Shown here: one piece after another, positions 56,473-64,000 of the stretch
How the letters are laid out: every line of letters begins with the position of its first letter
Numbering within the stretch: position 1 is the stretch's first letter
Source: Apilactobacillus waqarii
Lineage (GTDB): Bacteria > Bacillota > Bacilli > Lactobacillales > Lactobacillaceae
DNA length: 64,000 nt
NCBI RefSeq assembly: GCF_019061205.1
Contig: NZ_JAHQYH010000004.1
Span: forward strand, 59,423-123,422
Direction of reading: 5' to 3'
Program-made: the position numbers and the translations under genes
The notes under the pieces: model-generated
Told to the model about the DNA's origin: nothing
Database searches by the model: none
Seen by the model: only the letters and a program-made list of their open reading frames with translations

Positions 56473-56889
56473 TTACATTGACATCATAATTTTTTGAGCT
56501 GTCTTAAATACTCGTTCGATGCTATCTTGTTGTAGCTTACCTGCCTCGTTAAAAGCATCTGCTTCAATGGTATCAGCTTTGATACTGTCTACCATGTCTT
56601 GGCATCCCTTAACGTAGTCAGCATAAGCTTCCTTTAGGATTGAGTGACGACCTAGTTCCTTAGCAGGAACTTGAACGTTATCAAGTTGTGATAAGAATTC
56701 TTTGTACTTATCAGTACCCTTTTGGAAAGTATCCTTTGTGCTTGCTAAATCGATTGATGAGTAATCGTTATTAGCAACAGATTCTTCCAATGGATCGTAA
56801 TCATGACTCATTTCTTCACCAACCTTGTTAGTGTTAGTGATTAAATCAGATAAAAATGGAGCATAGATTGCCATCTTGTTTTTCTTCAT
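56473..56889 (-). CDS. Unknown 138-residue helical protein
   Basis: I do not recognise this protein. It is soluble, acidic and likely all-helical, with no cysteine cluster, signal peptide or membrane segment; it contains several lysine- and aspartate-rich stretches (KDTFQKGTDKYKEFLSQLDN near residue 52, ADYVKGCQDMVDSIK near 88). The start could be the ATG at 56889 or that at 56874 (MAIYAPFLSDLI); neither has a strong ribosome site. It lies 18 bases after nadE and may be co-transcribed with nadE-pncB. Its own terminator follows. It may be a lineage-specific family. Confidence 0.6.
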   Translation of the reverse strand: MKKNKMAIYAPFLSDLITNTNKVGEEMSHDYDPLEESVANNDYSSIDLASTKDTFQKGTDKYKEFLSQLDNVQVPAKELGRHSILKEAYADYVKGCQDMVDSIKADTIEADAFNEAGKLQQDSIERVFKTAQKIMMSM

Positions 56890-56907
56890 AATTAAAAAAT
56901 TCCCTTC

Positions 56908-57735
56908 TTACTTCCAAAAGTCATCGTAAATAGTAATTGGTAGATGACGTTTGTGTTCTGTTTTAATATACCAGTTTTCAATCTTTTCTGCAGCATCTTT
57001 TGAAACTTCTCTGCCTTCTAGGTAGTTATCGATATCGTCGTAAGTTACACCTAAAGCAGCTTCATCAGGTAAAGCTGGACGGTTATCTTCTAGGTCAGCA
57101 GTTGGAATCTTTTCGTATAAATGCTTTGGTGCATCTAATTCGGCTAGCATTGCCTTACCTTGGCGTTTGTCTAAACGCCATAATGGAGTAATATCTGCAG
57201 CACCGTCACCAAACTTAGTGTAAAAACCAGTTACGGCTTCAGCGGCATGATCGGTTCCTAAAACGGCACCGTGAGTTTGACCAGCGATTGCGTATTGAGC
57301 AATCATTCTTTGTCTTGCCTTGATGTTACCCTTGTTAAAGTCAGAAATTTCCATTCCATCGGCTTCAACAGAAGCAACGGCAGCATCAGCTGCTGGTTTG
57401 ATATCTACTCGGATAGTCTTGTCAGCTTCGATGAAAGCAATTGAATCCATTGCATCTGATTCATCGGCTTGAGTTCCATAAGGTAATCTAACGGCGATAA
57501 ACTTGTATTCATCGTCATTAGTTTCTTCACGCATTTCGTTAATGGCGATTTGTGCTAACTTACCGGTTAAAGTAGAATCTTGTCCACCTGAAATTCCTAG
57601 AACTAGCGTCTTTAGGAAAGTATTTTTCTTTAGGTAGCTCTTTAGAAAGTCAACACTGTTTCTGATTTCTTCTTTTGGATCAATTGATGGTTTTACCTTT
57701 AATGCATCAATGATTTCTGCTTGCTTTTCTCTCAT
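56908..57735 (-). CDS. nadE: NAD+ synthase (ammonia-dependent)
   Basis: Last step of NAD synthesis: deamido-NAD, ATP and ammonia to NAD. The 275-residue protein has the P-loop-type [14 protein letters not shown] near residue 48-61 and the [21 protein letters not shown] segment near 160-182. It has no amidotransferase domain. Its start overlaps the pncB stop by one base (TAATG), so the two are translationally coupled in a nicotinate salvage operon. Confidence 0.96.
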   Translation of the reverse strand: MREKQAEIIDALKVKPSIDPKEEIRNSVDFLKSYLKKNTFLKTLVLGISGGQDSTLTGKLAQIAINEMREETNDDEYKFIAVRLPYGTQADESDAMDSIAFIEADKTIRVDIKPAADAAVASVEADGMEISDFNKGNIKARQRMIAQYAIAGQTHGAVLGTDHAAEAVTGFYTKFGDGAADITPLWRLDKRQGKAMLAELDAPKHLYEKIPTADLEDNRPALPDEAALGVTYDDIDNYLEGREVSKDAAEKIENWYIKTEHKRHLPITIYDDFWK

Positions 57736-59207
57736 TACAATTCACCCTTGTCTTGCTTATTTTTGATTTTATCGTGAACATCCTTGATAATGCTCATCTT
57801 GTTGTTCCAACATTTTGTTGATAAATCAACTGGGTATTCTTGTGGGTTCAACTCACGTTTGTACTCAGGCCATAGTGATGATAATACATCTTCTGAATAT
57901 TGTTTGATATCGGCTAATTCTGGTTGTTCATAAACTAATGCGCCATCTTTGTAGATGTCCTTTAGTAATGGTCTTGCATCAAAATCAGTCAATGTCTTGT
58001 TAATGTATGTGTATTGAGGATGGAACATGTATAGACTAGCTTCATCATTTGGATTTTCATCATCTAATGTGATGTAATCTCCTTCTGACTTACCGTCCTT
58101 ACGTTCTGTAATTCTCCATACTTGTTTCTTACCTGGTGTAGATACCTTTTCAGCATTGTTTGACAACTTAATGGTATCAACCATTTCGCCGTTATCATTT
58201 TCAACTGATACCATCTTATAAACGGCACCTAGTGCTGGTTGATCGAATGCGGTAATTAATTTGGTACCAATTCCCCAAACATCAATCTTAGCATCTTGCA
58301 TCTTCAAACTAGTGATAGTCTTTTCATCCAAGTCGTTTGAAGCAAAAATCTTAGCATCTGGATATCCAGAATCATCTAGCATTTCACGGACACGTTTTGA
58401 TAGGTATGCCATATCACCAGAATCAATACGGACACCAGCAAAATGAATCTTGTCACCCATTTCATTGGCCACCTTGATGGCGTTAGGAACACCACTCTTT
58501 AAGGTGTCAAAAGTATCAACTAGAAAAACACATTCACGATGGCTTTGTGCATAAGCCTTGAAGGCTTTGTAGTCATCTTGGAATAATTCCACTAATGAGT
58601 GGGCATGAGTTCCACTAATTGGAATGTTAAAGTTTTTACCTGCTAAAACATTTGATGTAGCGTTGAAGCCACCAATATAAGCAGCTCTGGTTCCCCAGAT
58701 TGCCGCAGCAGTTTCTTGAGCACGACGACTACCAAATTCTAGTAGTGGGTCATCCCCTGCTGCCATTCTAATTCTAGCAGCCTTAGTAGCAATCAATGTT
58801 TGATAGTTAACGATGTTTAAGATTGCTGTTTCAACTAGTTGGCATTCACAAACATTTCCTTCAACTTGAAGCATTGGTTCGTTATTGAATACCAATTCAC
58901 CTTCAACCAAAGAACGAATTGATCCAGTAAACTTAAAATTACGAAGATATTCTAAAAATTCTTCGGTATATTCGTTTTGAGAACGTAAGAACTCAATATC
59001 ATCATCAGTAAAGTTGATATCTTTAATATAGTTAATTACTTTTTCCAATCCCGCATAAATGGCAAAACCATTTTCGAATGGCATCTTTCTAAAGTAAACT
59101 TCGAATACAGCTCGACGATTTTGCAAACCAGCTTGGAAGTAAGTTTGCATCATATTGATTTCATATGCATCAGTATGTAATGTTAAATTATCAAATTCAT
59201 TTGACAT
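57735..59207 (-). CDS. pncB: Nicotinate phosphoribosyltransferase
   Basis: Converts nicotinate to nicotinate mononucleotide, the first step of NAD salvage. The 490-residue protein has the PRTase-type segments [23 protein letters not shown] (near residue 105), [10 protein letters not shown] near 152 and the histidine-bearing [16 protein letters not shown] (near residue 197). It precedes nadE. The organism is therefore likely to depend on nicotinate from outside. Confidence 0.95.
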   Translation of the reverse strand: MSNEFDNLTLHTDAYEINMMQTYFQAGLQNRRAVFEVYFRKMPFENGFAIYAGLEKVINYIKDINFTDDDIEFLRSQNEYTEEFLEYLRNFKFTGSIRSLVEGELVFNNEPMLQVEGNVCECQLVETAILNIVNYQTLIATKAARIRMAAGDDPLLEFGSRRAQETAAAIWGTRAAYIGGFNATSNVLAGKNFNIPISGTHAHSLVELFQDDYKAFKAYAQSHRECVFLVDTFDTLKSGVPNAIKVANEMGDKIHFAGVRIDSGDMAYLSKRVREMLDDSGYPDAKIFASNDLDEKTITSLKMQDAKIDVWGIGTKLITAFDQPALGAVYKMVSVENDNGEMVDTIKLSNNAEKVSTPGKKQVWRITERKDGKSEGDYITLDDENPNDEASLYMFHPQYTYINKTLTDFDARPLLKDIYKDGALVYEQPELADIKQYSEDVLSSLWPEYKRELNPQEYPVDLSTKCWNNKMSIIKDVHDKIKNKQDKGEL

Positions 59208-59305
59208 TTTTTATGAAATCCTCCTAATACTTGTCGCATTTTATTGTCTTTTATTTTATCATTAATTAAAGAAATAATCATAATAATTTATTTGAAGGTA
59301 TTGCA

Positions 59306-60037
59306 ATGGAAAATAAAACTGTTAATATTTTAGGTTTTGATTTTTTAAATAGTTCATTCAATGATTTCATGGAAAACACCAAGCATAGAATCGATAAACA
59401 TGAAAATACTTTTGTCGTGACTGCTAATCCCGAAATCGTTGTTCACGCTTTAAACGATCAAAAATACACCGAAACAATTAAAAAATCTGACTACCTAGTT
59501 GCCGACGGAATTGGTATCGTTATGGGTGCCAATATCCTAGGTTCAGATATGAGTGAAAGAATTACCGGATACGACATCCTATTAGACCTATTAAGCTGGA
59601 GTAATCAAAACCATAAATCAGCATACTTTTTGGGTGCCAAACCAGAAGTTATCGCTGATTTAAAGAAGATCATTCCGCAAAAATACCCAGATTTAACCGT
59701 TTCTGGATATCATGATGGATATTTTGCCGATAGTGATAAAATTGCCGCTGAAATCAAGCAAAATCAGCCTGATATGGTGTTTGTTGCCCTAGGTTTCCCT
59801 AAACAAGAATACTTCATCGAAAAATATCGTCATGTAAGCAATGGTCTCTGGATTGGACTGGGCGGTAGCTTTGATGTTTTATCAGGTCACGTTCAACGTG
59901 CACCACAATTTTGGATCAATCACCACATTGAATGGTTATACCGTTTAATCAAGGAACCTACTCGTTTCAAACGTATGTTGGCATTGCCAAAGTTCATCCG
60001 TTTAGTAAAGAAACAAAAGAAAAATGAAGCAAAATAA
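59306..60037 (+). CDS. tagA: WecG/TagA/CpsF family N-acetylmannosaminyltransferase
   Basis: Adds ManNAc to the undecaprenyl-GlcNAc made by TagO, second step of wall teichoic acid linkage-unit synthesis. The 243-residue protein has TANPEIVVHAL near residue 40, DGIGIVMGAN near 69, YFLGAKPEV near 111 and VFVALGFPKQEYFI near 155. It stands alone between the divergent pncB and the convergent GntR gene. The rest of the tag or tar genes are not in the window. Confidence 0.9.
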   Translation: MENKTVNILGFDFLNSSFNDFMENTKHRIDKHENTFVVTANPEIVVHALNDQKYTETIKKSDYLVADGIGIVMGANILGSDMSERITGYDILLDLLSWSNQNHKSAYFLGAKPEVIADLKKIIPQKYPDLTVSGYHDGYFADSDKIAAEIKQNQPDMVFVALGFPKQEYFIEKYRHVSNGLWIGLGGSFDVLSGHVQRAPQFWINHHIEWLYRLIKEPTRFKRMLALPKFIRLVKKQKKNEAK

Positions 60038-60073
60038 AAAAGTACATCGACATTAGTCGAATGTACTTTTTTT
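60035..60073. terminator. Bidirectional terminator between tagA and the GntR gene
   Basis: AAAGTACAT-CGAC pairs with GTCG-AATGTACTTT around ATTA, with A and T runs on both sides. The two genes converge here. Confidence 0.88.
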
Positions 60074-60772
60074 ACTATCTAAATAAAATTCAAATCTTTC
60101 GCCCACGTATTGAGTACGAACGTATTCAAATGGTTGACCGTTTTGTAGTGAAGTTACCTGTCTTAATAACAGAATGGCATCACCCTTCTTAATATCTAGG
60201 TATTCAGCGATTCTTTCGGAAGCAAGAGTTGCTGAAACGTTTTGTCTTGATACTTTCGGTACTAGGTTCTTCTTTTCCTTCAATGATGCATAGAATGAAT
60301 CGGTCACATCATCTTTACTTAACCCATCGATAATCTTTTCAGGAACTGTGGCGATTTCAAAACAAATAGGCACACCATCACCGTATCTAATTCTTTCCAT
60401 TCTCAATACCTTGTCGTTTTGAGAGATGTTTAGCTTTTCGATTTCACTTAGCGAAGGTTCTAGTGTGTGATATGAAATGGTCTTGCTGGCAGGGAGTTTA
60501 CCTTGCGCCAACATGATGTCGGTAAAACTGGTCACACCTGACATCTTTTCTTGGACCTTTTCATTGGAAACGTATGTACCTGAACCGACACGTTGATCTA
60601 AGATGCCTTCGTCAACAAGTGTTTGAATTGCTTGTCTTAAAGTCATTCGACTAACGTTAAATTCAGTTGATAGTTGTCGTTCTGATGGAATGCGACTACC
60701 TAGTTTCCATTTACCCTCTTCAATATTCTTTTTGATTTCATTATGAATTTGGATATAAATTGGCAAAGCCAT
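60053..60772 (-). CDS. GntR family regulator with UTRA domain
   Basis: A 239-residue transcription regulator. N-terminal winged helix-turn-helix (SRIPSERQLSTEFNVSRMTLRQAI near residue 24-47), then a UTRA ligand-binding domain (about residues 85-235). The family includes NagR/YvoA and TreR, which sense sugar phosphates or amino sugars. No sugar genes adjoin it, so the ligand is unknown. It follows proC by 21 bases on the same strand and may be co-transcribed with it. Confidence 0.85.
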   Translation of the reverse strand: MALPIYIQIHNEIKKNIEEGKWKLGSRIPSERQLSTEFNVSRMTLRQAIQTLVDEGILDQRVGSGTYVSNEKVQEKMSGVTSFTDIMLAQGKLPASKTISYHTLEPSLSEIEKLNISQNDKVLRMERIRYGDGVPICFEIATVPEKIIDGLSKDDVTDSFYASLKEKKNLVPKVSRQNVSATLASERIAEYLDIKKGDAILLLRQVTSLQNGQPFEYVRTQYVGERFEFYLDSKKSTFD

Positions 60773-60793
60773 TATTTCACTATCCCTTCATTA

Positions 60794-61570
60794 CTATTCT
60801 TGCGTTGCATCGAAACAATCAATTACGGCCTTTTCGAAACCGCTCTTCTTCAATGCTAATAATCCCTTGATAGTTCCACCGGCTGGAGAACAAACATCAT
60901 CAATTAAATCACTTGGTGACTTGTCAGATTTTTCAATCATCTTCATTGATCCTAGAATAGCTTGCGCTGCTAATTGAGTCGCTGTTTGTTTGTCTAAACC
61001 ATGGTTAACTGCGCTTCTGCTAAAGATGTCCGCAAATAAATAAGCGTATGCAGGAGTACAGCCCATTAATGATCCTGACACATCAAATTTGTCTTCAGGA
61101 ACTTCAATCATCTTGCCTAGTAGTTCTAGGTTCTTAACAGTATCTGCTAACATTTGGTCAACTAGGTTTTCGTTAGCCTTGTAGATTAACATTCCTTCAT
61201 TAACTTCTACGTTAACGTTTGGAATTAAACGAATGATTGGTAAATCATAGCTAGTTAACTCTTCTAGACGTTCTAATGAAATTTGCCATGCGATTGATGC
61301 TAGAATCTTACCATTTAAGTTTTCTCTAACATCCTTTAAAGCATCAACAACTTGTTTTGGTCCTGTTGCCAAGATAACCAAGTCACTGCTTGCTGCTACT
61401 TCTTGATTACTGTCGCTACAGTTAATCCCTGTAGTCTTTGCGAATTCTTGATATTTTTCCCTATGTGGAGCATGTACATATATATCACTAGCCTTGACTT
61501 GACCAGAATTGATATATCCTTTAATCATTGCCTTTGCCATTGCTCCGACACCAATAAAGCCTATTTTCAT
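60794..61570 (-). CDS. proC: Pyrroline-5-carboxylate reductase
   Basis: Last step of proline synthesis: pyrroline-5-carboxylate to proline with NAD(P)H. The 258-residue protein opens with the Rossmann motif IGFIGVGAMAKAMIKG and ends with the conserved VCSPAGGTIKGLLALKKSGF segment near residue 226-245. An AGGTTGC stretch with GGAGG lies ahead of the ATG. A promoter -10 (TATAAT) sits inside the preceding tRNA terminator hairpin region at about 61607. No other proline gene is near. Confidence 0.93.
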   Translation of the reverse strand: MKIGFIGVGAMAKAMIKGYINSGQVKASDIYVHAPHREKYQEFAKTTGINCSDSNQEVAASSDLVILATGPKQVVDALKDVRENLNGKILASIAWQISLERLEELTSYDLPIIRLIPNVNVEVNEGMLIYKANENLVDQMLADTVKNLELLGKMIEVPEDKFDVSGSLMGCTPAYAYLFADIFSRSAVNHGLDKQTATQLAAQAILGSMKMIEKSDKSPSDLIDDVCSPAGGTIKGLLALKKSGFEKAVIDCFDATQE

Positions 61571-61612
61571 AGCAACCTCCAGAACTTAAAAAATGATGTG
61601 TTTATTATAACA

Positions 61613-61649
61613 TAAAAAAAATGACTAACTATAAAAGTTAGTCATTTAA
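61613..61649 (-). terminator. Terminator after tRNA-Tyr-Gln
   Basis: AAATGACTAACT pairs with AGTTAGTCATTT around TTTAT, followed by a run of T residues on the minus strand. It closes the tRNA transcript before proC. Confidence 0.88.
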
Positions 61650-61654
61650 AGTAG

Positions 61655-61726
61655 TTGGGCTAGCTGGGTTCGAACCAGCGCATCACGGGATCAAAACCCG
61701 TTGCCTTACCACTTGGCTATAGCCCA
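61655..61726 (-). tRNA. tRNA-Gln (TTG), second copy
   Basis: A 72-base cloverleaf identical over its full length to the tRNA-Gln at 52529-52600: anticodon loop TTTTGAT and acceptor TGGGCTA/TAGCCCA. It follows tRNA-Tyr in the same transcript. Confidence 0.97.
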
Positions 61727-61733
61727 ATAAGAA

Positions 61734-61816
61734 TGGAGGGGAGTGGATTCGAACCACCGAACCCGAAGGAGCGGATTTACAGTCCGCCGCGTTTAGCCAG
61801 ACTTCGCTACCCCTCC
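61734..61816 (-). tRNA. tRNA-Tyr (GTA)
   Basis: An 83-base type II tRNA: acceptor GGAGGGG/CCCCTCC, anticodon loop CTGTAAA (GTA), long variable arm, T-arm GTTCGAATCC. Transcribed from the tandem promoters at 61848-61876 and 61950-61978. Confidence 0.97.
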
Positions 61817-61847
61817 GAAAAGATATAAAATGTAATCAACAAGAAAT

Positions 61848-61876
61848 ATAATATCAAAATCATAGATGCTTGTCAA
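61848..61876 (-). promoter_or_regulatory. Promoter P1 of tRNA-Tyr-Gln
   Basis: On the minus strand TTGACA, 17 bases, TATTAT: a perfect -35 and a near-perfect -10, about 30 bases upstream of tRNA-Tyr. Its -35 lies inside the outer stem of a hairpin formed by the sequence between P2 and P1. Confidence 0.88.
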
Positions 61877-61922
61877 TGACTTTTTTTACCTAATCGCAAG
61901 TGTTAAAACTGCGATGTCATTG
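61874..61922. repeat. Nested inverted repeats between the two promoters
   Basis: CAATGAC (61874-61880) and GTCATTG (61916-61922) form an outer 7-base-pair stem. Inside, ATCGCA (61893-61898) pairs with TGCGAT (61910-61915). The 12-base side loop carries TTTTTTT/AAAAAAA. Any RNA from P2 would contain both stems. Confidence 0.75.
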
Positions 61923-61949
61923 GTATGTCTCAACCAATCAACAAATAAT

Positions 61950-61978
61950 ATAATATCGAAAATCGCGGTTTAAGTCAA
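61950..61978 (-). promoter_or_regulatory. Upstream promoter P2 of tRNA-Tyr-Gln
   Basis: On the minus strand TTGACT, 17 bases, TATTAT, 102 bases upstream of P1. The 14 bases after each -10 agree at 12 positions. It is 27 bases after the dtpT stop. Confidence 0.78.
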
Positions 61979-62004
61979 CACTTTTTCTATACTTTTTTAA
62001 ATTT

Positions 62005-63606
62005 TTAGTGCATGTTCAAATCTCGTAAGACCTGGTGTAATAATATAACCATCACAATGGCTAATACTAATCCAATACTCCCCAAAACTAAGAAGTAGTT
62101 AACATTATCTACAGAGAAATATTTAACAACCTGAGAGTTAATAGCTTGGCCGGTAGCATCAGATAGATACCATACCCCCATCATTTGTGAGACAAAGTTT
62201 TTGGGCGCTAAACGGTATGTTACAGAAAGTCCAACAGGAGAAATGAACATTTCACCTAAACAGATAATTCCAACAGTAGCGATGATCCATAGTGGATTAA
62301 CTTCACTACCAGCCAAAAACTTAATTGGAACAAATAAAATCAAACATCCTATACTTGCTAAGATTACCCCTAGCGGGAATGTCTTAACAGCATTACTTTC
62401 CTTATGATGCCAAACTTTAGCAAAGAATGGAGTAAGAATTAAAATAAATAATGGATTAATTGCTTGGTACCATGTTCTTGAAATGTGAACGTGGAAGTCC
62501 CCATTATGCAAAATTCCTAATAGAATAAAGAATACTAGAATTGCCGCTGTAAATGCCTTTAATAAGACACTATTGCTATTCTTATGAACGAAGTAACCAA
62601 TAATCAATGAAGCAACGATAAAGAATGCTAATACGACATACTTCCATATATAGAAATCATTGTCAGTACTACCACTGGCCATCATAGCTAAAACGATTGG
62701 TCCTTGTTCTTCTACTCCCCAGAAGAAAGCAGCACAAATGAATAATAGTACGTAAACTACCATTCCCTTCCTTTCTTTTTGAGTAGTATGGTTACTACTA
62801 ATAATCACAAAGAAGTAAATGAACGGAATAACGATTGTTATTACACTAAGTAAAGTAATAATATTCTCAAGATTCAATGCATCAAACACATACATTAATA
62901 GAAATACTAATGCGATTGAAACAACGAATAACATAACTCGATCAAGTAGCTTTTTAATTTCGTAAGGTTCAATTGGATTTAAAGTGTAAATACTATTGTT
63001 TTGGTTATAGTCTTTTGTGTGTCTTTCAAAGATAGCAAGTCCGATTGCCATCGCAATGGCACCGATTAAGAATCCAAGATGGAAATTAACGTGCACACCA
63101 ATATAACCGATAATGATTGGTGCTAAGAAAGCCCCAATATTAATCCCTGAAAGGAAAATGGTAAAACGATATGCCCTAGTGTTATATCGTTCATCATATA
63201 AATTACCAACCATCGTTGTGATTGTTGGTTTTAATAATCCAGTTCCCACTGTTAAAAATACAAGAGATACAAATAATAACCAAATCGTATTATGGAGTGG
63301 AATCGTTAAAATTAACTGACCTAAAATAATTAAAATAGCCCCGAGAGAAACTGTTCTTTTTCCTCCCAGAATCCTATCACTAATGTAACCCCCACAAGCA
63401 GCGGATAAATAACTTAATGATCCATAGATCGCAAACAATGATGCAGCTGTAGAAGGCTTAAAGCCAAGACCACCCCTACTTAATGAATAGTACATGTAGT
63501 ACAAAAGGATTGCTTGCATACCATAGTAACTAAATCTTTCTAGTGATTCAGTTAACGTTAATGAAATTAGACCCCTTGATTGATTATCATTATCAATTTT
63601 ATCCAA
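62005..63606 (-). CDS. dtpT: Proton-dependent di/tripeptide transporter (POT family)
   Basis: Imports small peptides with protons. The 533-residue protein has about 14 membrane segments. It has the POT motifs ESLERFSYYGMQAILLYYM (ExxER, near residue 20), GGYISDRILGGKRTVSLGA near 77-95 and FLSGINIGAFLAP near 149. The start at 63606 follows a GGAGTA ribosome site. Just before the gene are tRNA-Thr and tRNA-Asn; it has no close partner gene. Together with PepC it supplies amino acids. Confidence 0.93.
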   Translation of the reverse strand: MDKIDNDNQSRGLISLTLTESLERFSYYGMQAILLYYMYYSLSRGGLGFKPSTAASLFAIYGSLSYLSAACGGYISDRILGGKRTVSLGAILIILGQLILTIPLHNTIWLLFVSLVFLTVGTGLLKPTITTMVGNLYDERYNTRAYRFTIFLSGINIGAFLAPIIIGYIGVHVNFHLGFLIGAIAMAIGLAIFERHTKDYNQNNSIYTLNPIEPYEIKKLLDRVMLFVVSIALVFLLMYVFDALNLENIITLLSVITIVIPFIYFFVIISSNHTTQKERKGMVVYVLLFICAAFFWGVEEQGPIVLAMMASGSTDNDFYIWKYVVLAFFIVASLIIGYFVHKNSNSVLLKAFTAAILVFFILLGILHNGDFHVHISRTWYQAINPLFILILTPFFAKVWHHKESNAVKTFPLGVILASIGCLILFVPIKFLAGSEVNPLWIIATVGIICLGEMFISPVGLSVTYRLAPKNFVSQMMGVWYLSDATGQAINSQVVKYFSVDNVNYFLVLGSIGLVLAIVMVILLHQVLRDLNMH

Positions 63607-63701
63607 TTAATACTCCTCCAAACAATTAAAAATCATAGCAACGGTAATTATACTCTCTGATTAAAATTTTATCAATTTTACCAAAATCTAATCATCTGAA
63701 A

Positions 63702-63738
63702 ATAAAAAAACTAGGACGACTAAATCCTAGTTTTTTTA
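63702..63738 (-). terminator. Terminator after tRNA-Thr
   Basis: AAACTAGGATTTAG pairs with CTAGTTT-type bases (ACTAGGA/TCCTAGT) around a short loop on the minus strand, followed by TTTTTTT. It ends the rRNA-tRNA transcript before dtpT. Confidence 0.85.
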
Positions 63739-63811
63739 TGCCGGCTGCAGGACTTGAACCTGTGACCGCCGGTTTACGATACCGATGCTCTACCAACTGA
63801 GCTAAGCCGGC
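63739..63811 (-). tRNA. tRNA-Thr (CGT)
   Basis: A 73-base cloverleaf with acceptor GCCGGCT/AGCCGGC, anticodon loop ATCGTAA (CGT, reading ACG) and T-arm AGGTTCAAGTCCT. Last gene of the rRNA-linked tRNA group. Confidence 0.95.
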
Positions 63812-63838
63812 AAATGCTATGTATATTTTAATATACAA

Positions 63839-63870
63839 CAAAGGTGCTAACATTTGTTAGCACCTTTTTA
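63839..63870. terminator. Hairpin between tRNA-Asn and tRNA-Thr
   Basis: AAGGTGCTAAC pairs with GTTAGCACCTT around AAAT. The T run on the minus strand is poor (TTTGTTG), so termination may be partial and tRNA-Thr may be expressed at a lower level or from processing. Confidence 0.6.
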
Positions 63871-63874
63871 TATA

Positions 63875-63947
63875 CTCCGAATGTCAGACTCGAACTGACG
63901 ACAACCTGATTAACAGTCAGGTGCTCTACCAACTGAGCTAATTCGGA
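63875..63947 (-). tRNA. tRNA-Asn (GTT)
   Basis: A 73-base cloverleaf with acceptor TCCGAAT/ATTCGGA and G discriminator, anticodon loop CTGTTAA (GTT) and T-arm CAGTTCGAGTCTG. It follows the 5S rRNA gene by a few bases, a usual arrangement in lactobacilli. Confidence 0.97.
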
Positions 63948-63952
63948 ATAAC

Positions 63953-64000
63953 GCGCGGCAACGTCCTACCCTTGCAGAGGGCGATCCCTCAACTACTATC
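63953..64000 (-). rRNA. rrf: 5S rRNA (3' end only)
   Basis: The last bases of the window, read on the minus strand, are a 5S 3' end: GTTGAGGGATCGCCC, TCTGCAAGGGTAGGACG and TTGCCGCGC. The rest of the gene and the 23S and 16S genes should lie beyond the right edge. The exact 3' end may be off by one or two bases. Confidence 0.88.

Overview
The window is a 64 kb stretch of ordinary chromosome from a low-GC Gram-positive bacterium of the Lactobacillaceae. The evidence is the gene order and the inventory: comFA-comFC-secA-prfB, rex/ABC-F/tsaD, yabA-holB-darA-tmk, gltX-cysS-mrnC-rlmB-yacP-sigma factor-rpmG-secE-nusG, pepC, dtpT, class Ib nrdHEF and teichoic-acid genes, all AT-rich with strong AGGAGG ribosome sites. 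A small fructophilic-type or related Lactobacillus is plausible, but genus and species cannot be fixed from the sequence alone. I see no prophage, insertion sequence, CRISPR array or plasmid-like segment.

Layout. 1-5.9 kb (minus strand): galU (cut by the window edge), gpsA, lgt, hprK, two small envelope-stress-type membrane proteins, a PDZ membrane protein, and prfB with its programmed frameshift. 6.0-10.5 kb: secA, comFC, comFA. 10.6-17.3 kb: yigZ, tagO, groESL behind a CIRCE element, rex and an ABC-F ATPase. 17.3-28.3 kb: tsaD-rimI-tsaB (t6A tRNA modification), an acyl-ACP thioesterase, and a replication/recombination block (rsmI, yabA, holB, darA, tmk, yaaL, recR, ybaB, dnaX), the SRP RNA gene, tadA and a methyltransferase. 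28.3-32 kb (plus strand): nrdH-nrdE-nrdF behind two candidate NrdR boxes. 32.1-34.7 kb: mprF. 34.8-47.0 kb: a long minus-strand translation block, rplJL and rplKA with structured leaders, nusG, secE, rpmG, a sigma factor, yacP, rlmB, mrnC, cysS, gltX, a PIN-TRAM protein, radA and dut. 47.2-52.4 kb: rpiA, pepC, gpmA, a DMT transporter and an LCP cell-wall enzyme. 52.5-52.8 kb: tRNA-Leu-His-Gln. 52.9-61.6 kb: thrB, a SprT-like protein, tex, an unknown 138-residue protein, nadE-pncB, tagA, a GntR regulator and proC. 61.6-64 kb: tRNA-Tyr-Gln, the peptide transporter dtpT, tRNA-Thr, tRNA-Asn and the 3' end of a 5S rRNA gene, so an rRNA operon enters from the right edge on the minus strand.

The functions fit a fast-growing, amino-acid-dependent organism. 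It takes up peptides with DtpT and degrades them with PepC, salvages nicotinate with PncB and NadE, controls carbon use with HprK and redox genes with Rex, and builds a teichoic-acid-decorated wall (TagO, TagA, LCP) whose charge is set by MprF.

The window is mainly housekeeping, and I found no convincing new multi-gene system. The points worth checking are regulatory or evolutionary: a duplicated promoter with a structured leader before tRNA-Tyr, two similar RNA elements before rplK and rplA, a tRNA-Leu with anticodon AAG beside CTA-rich genes and tadA, an unusual RsmI motif, and the apparent absence of hpf and ftsEX from their usual places.
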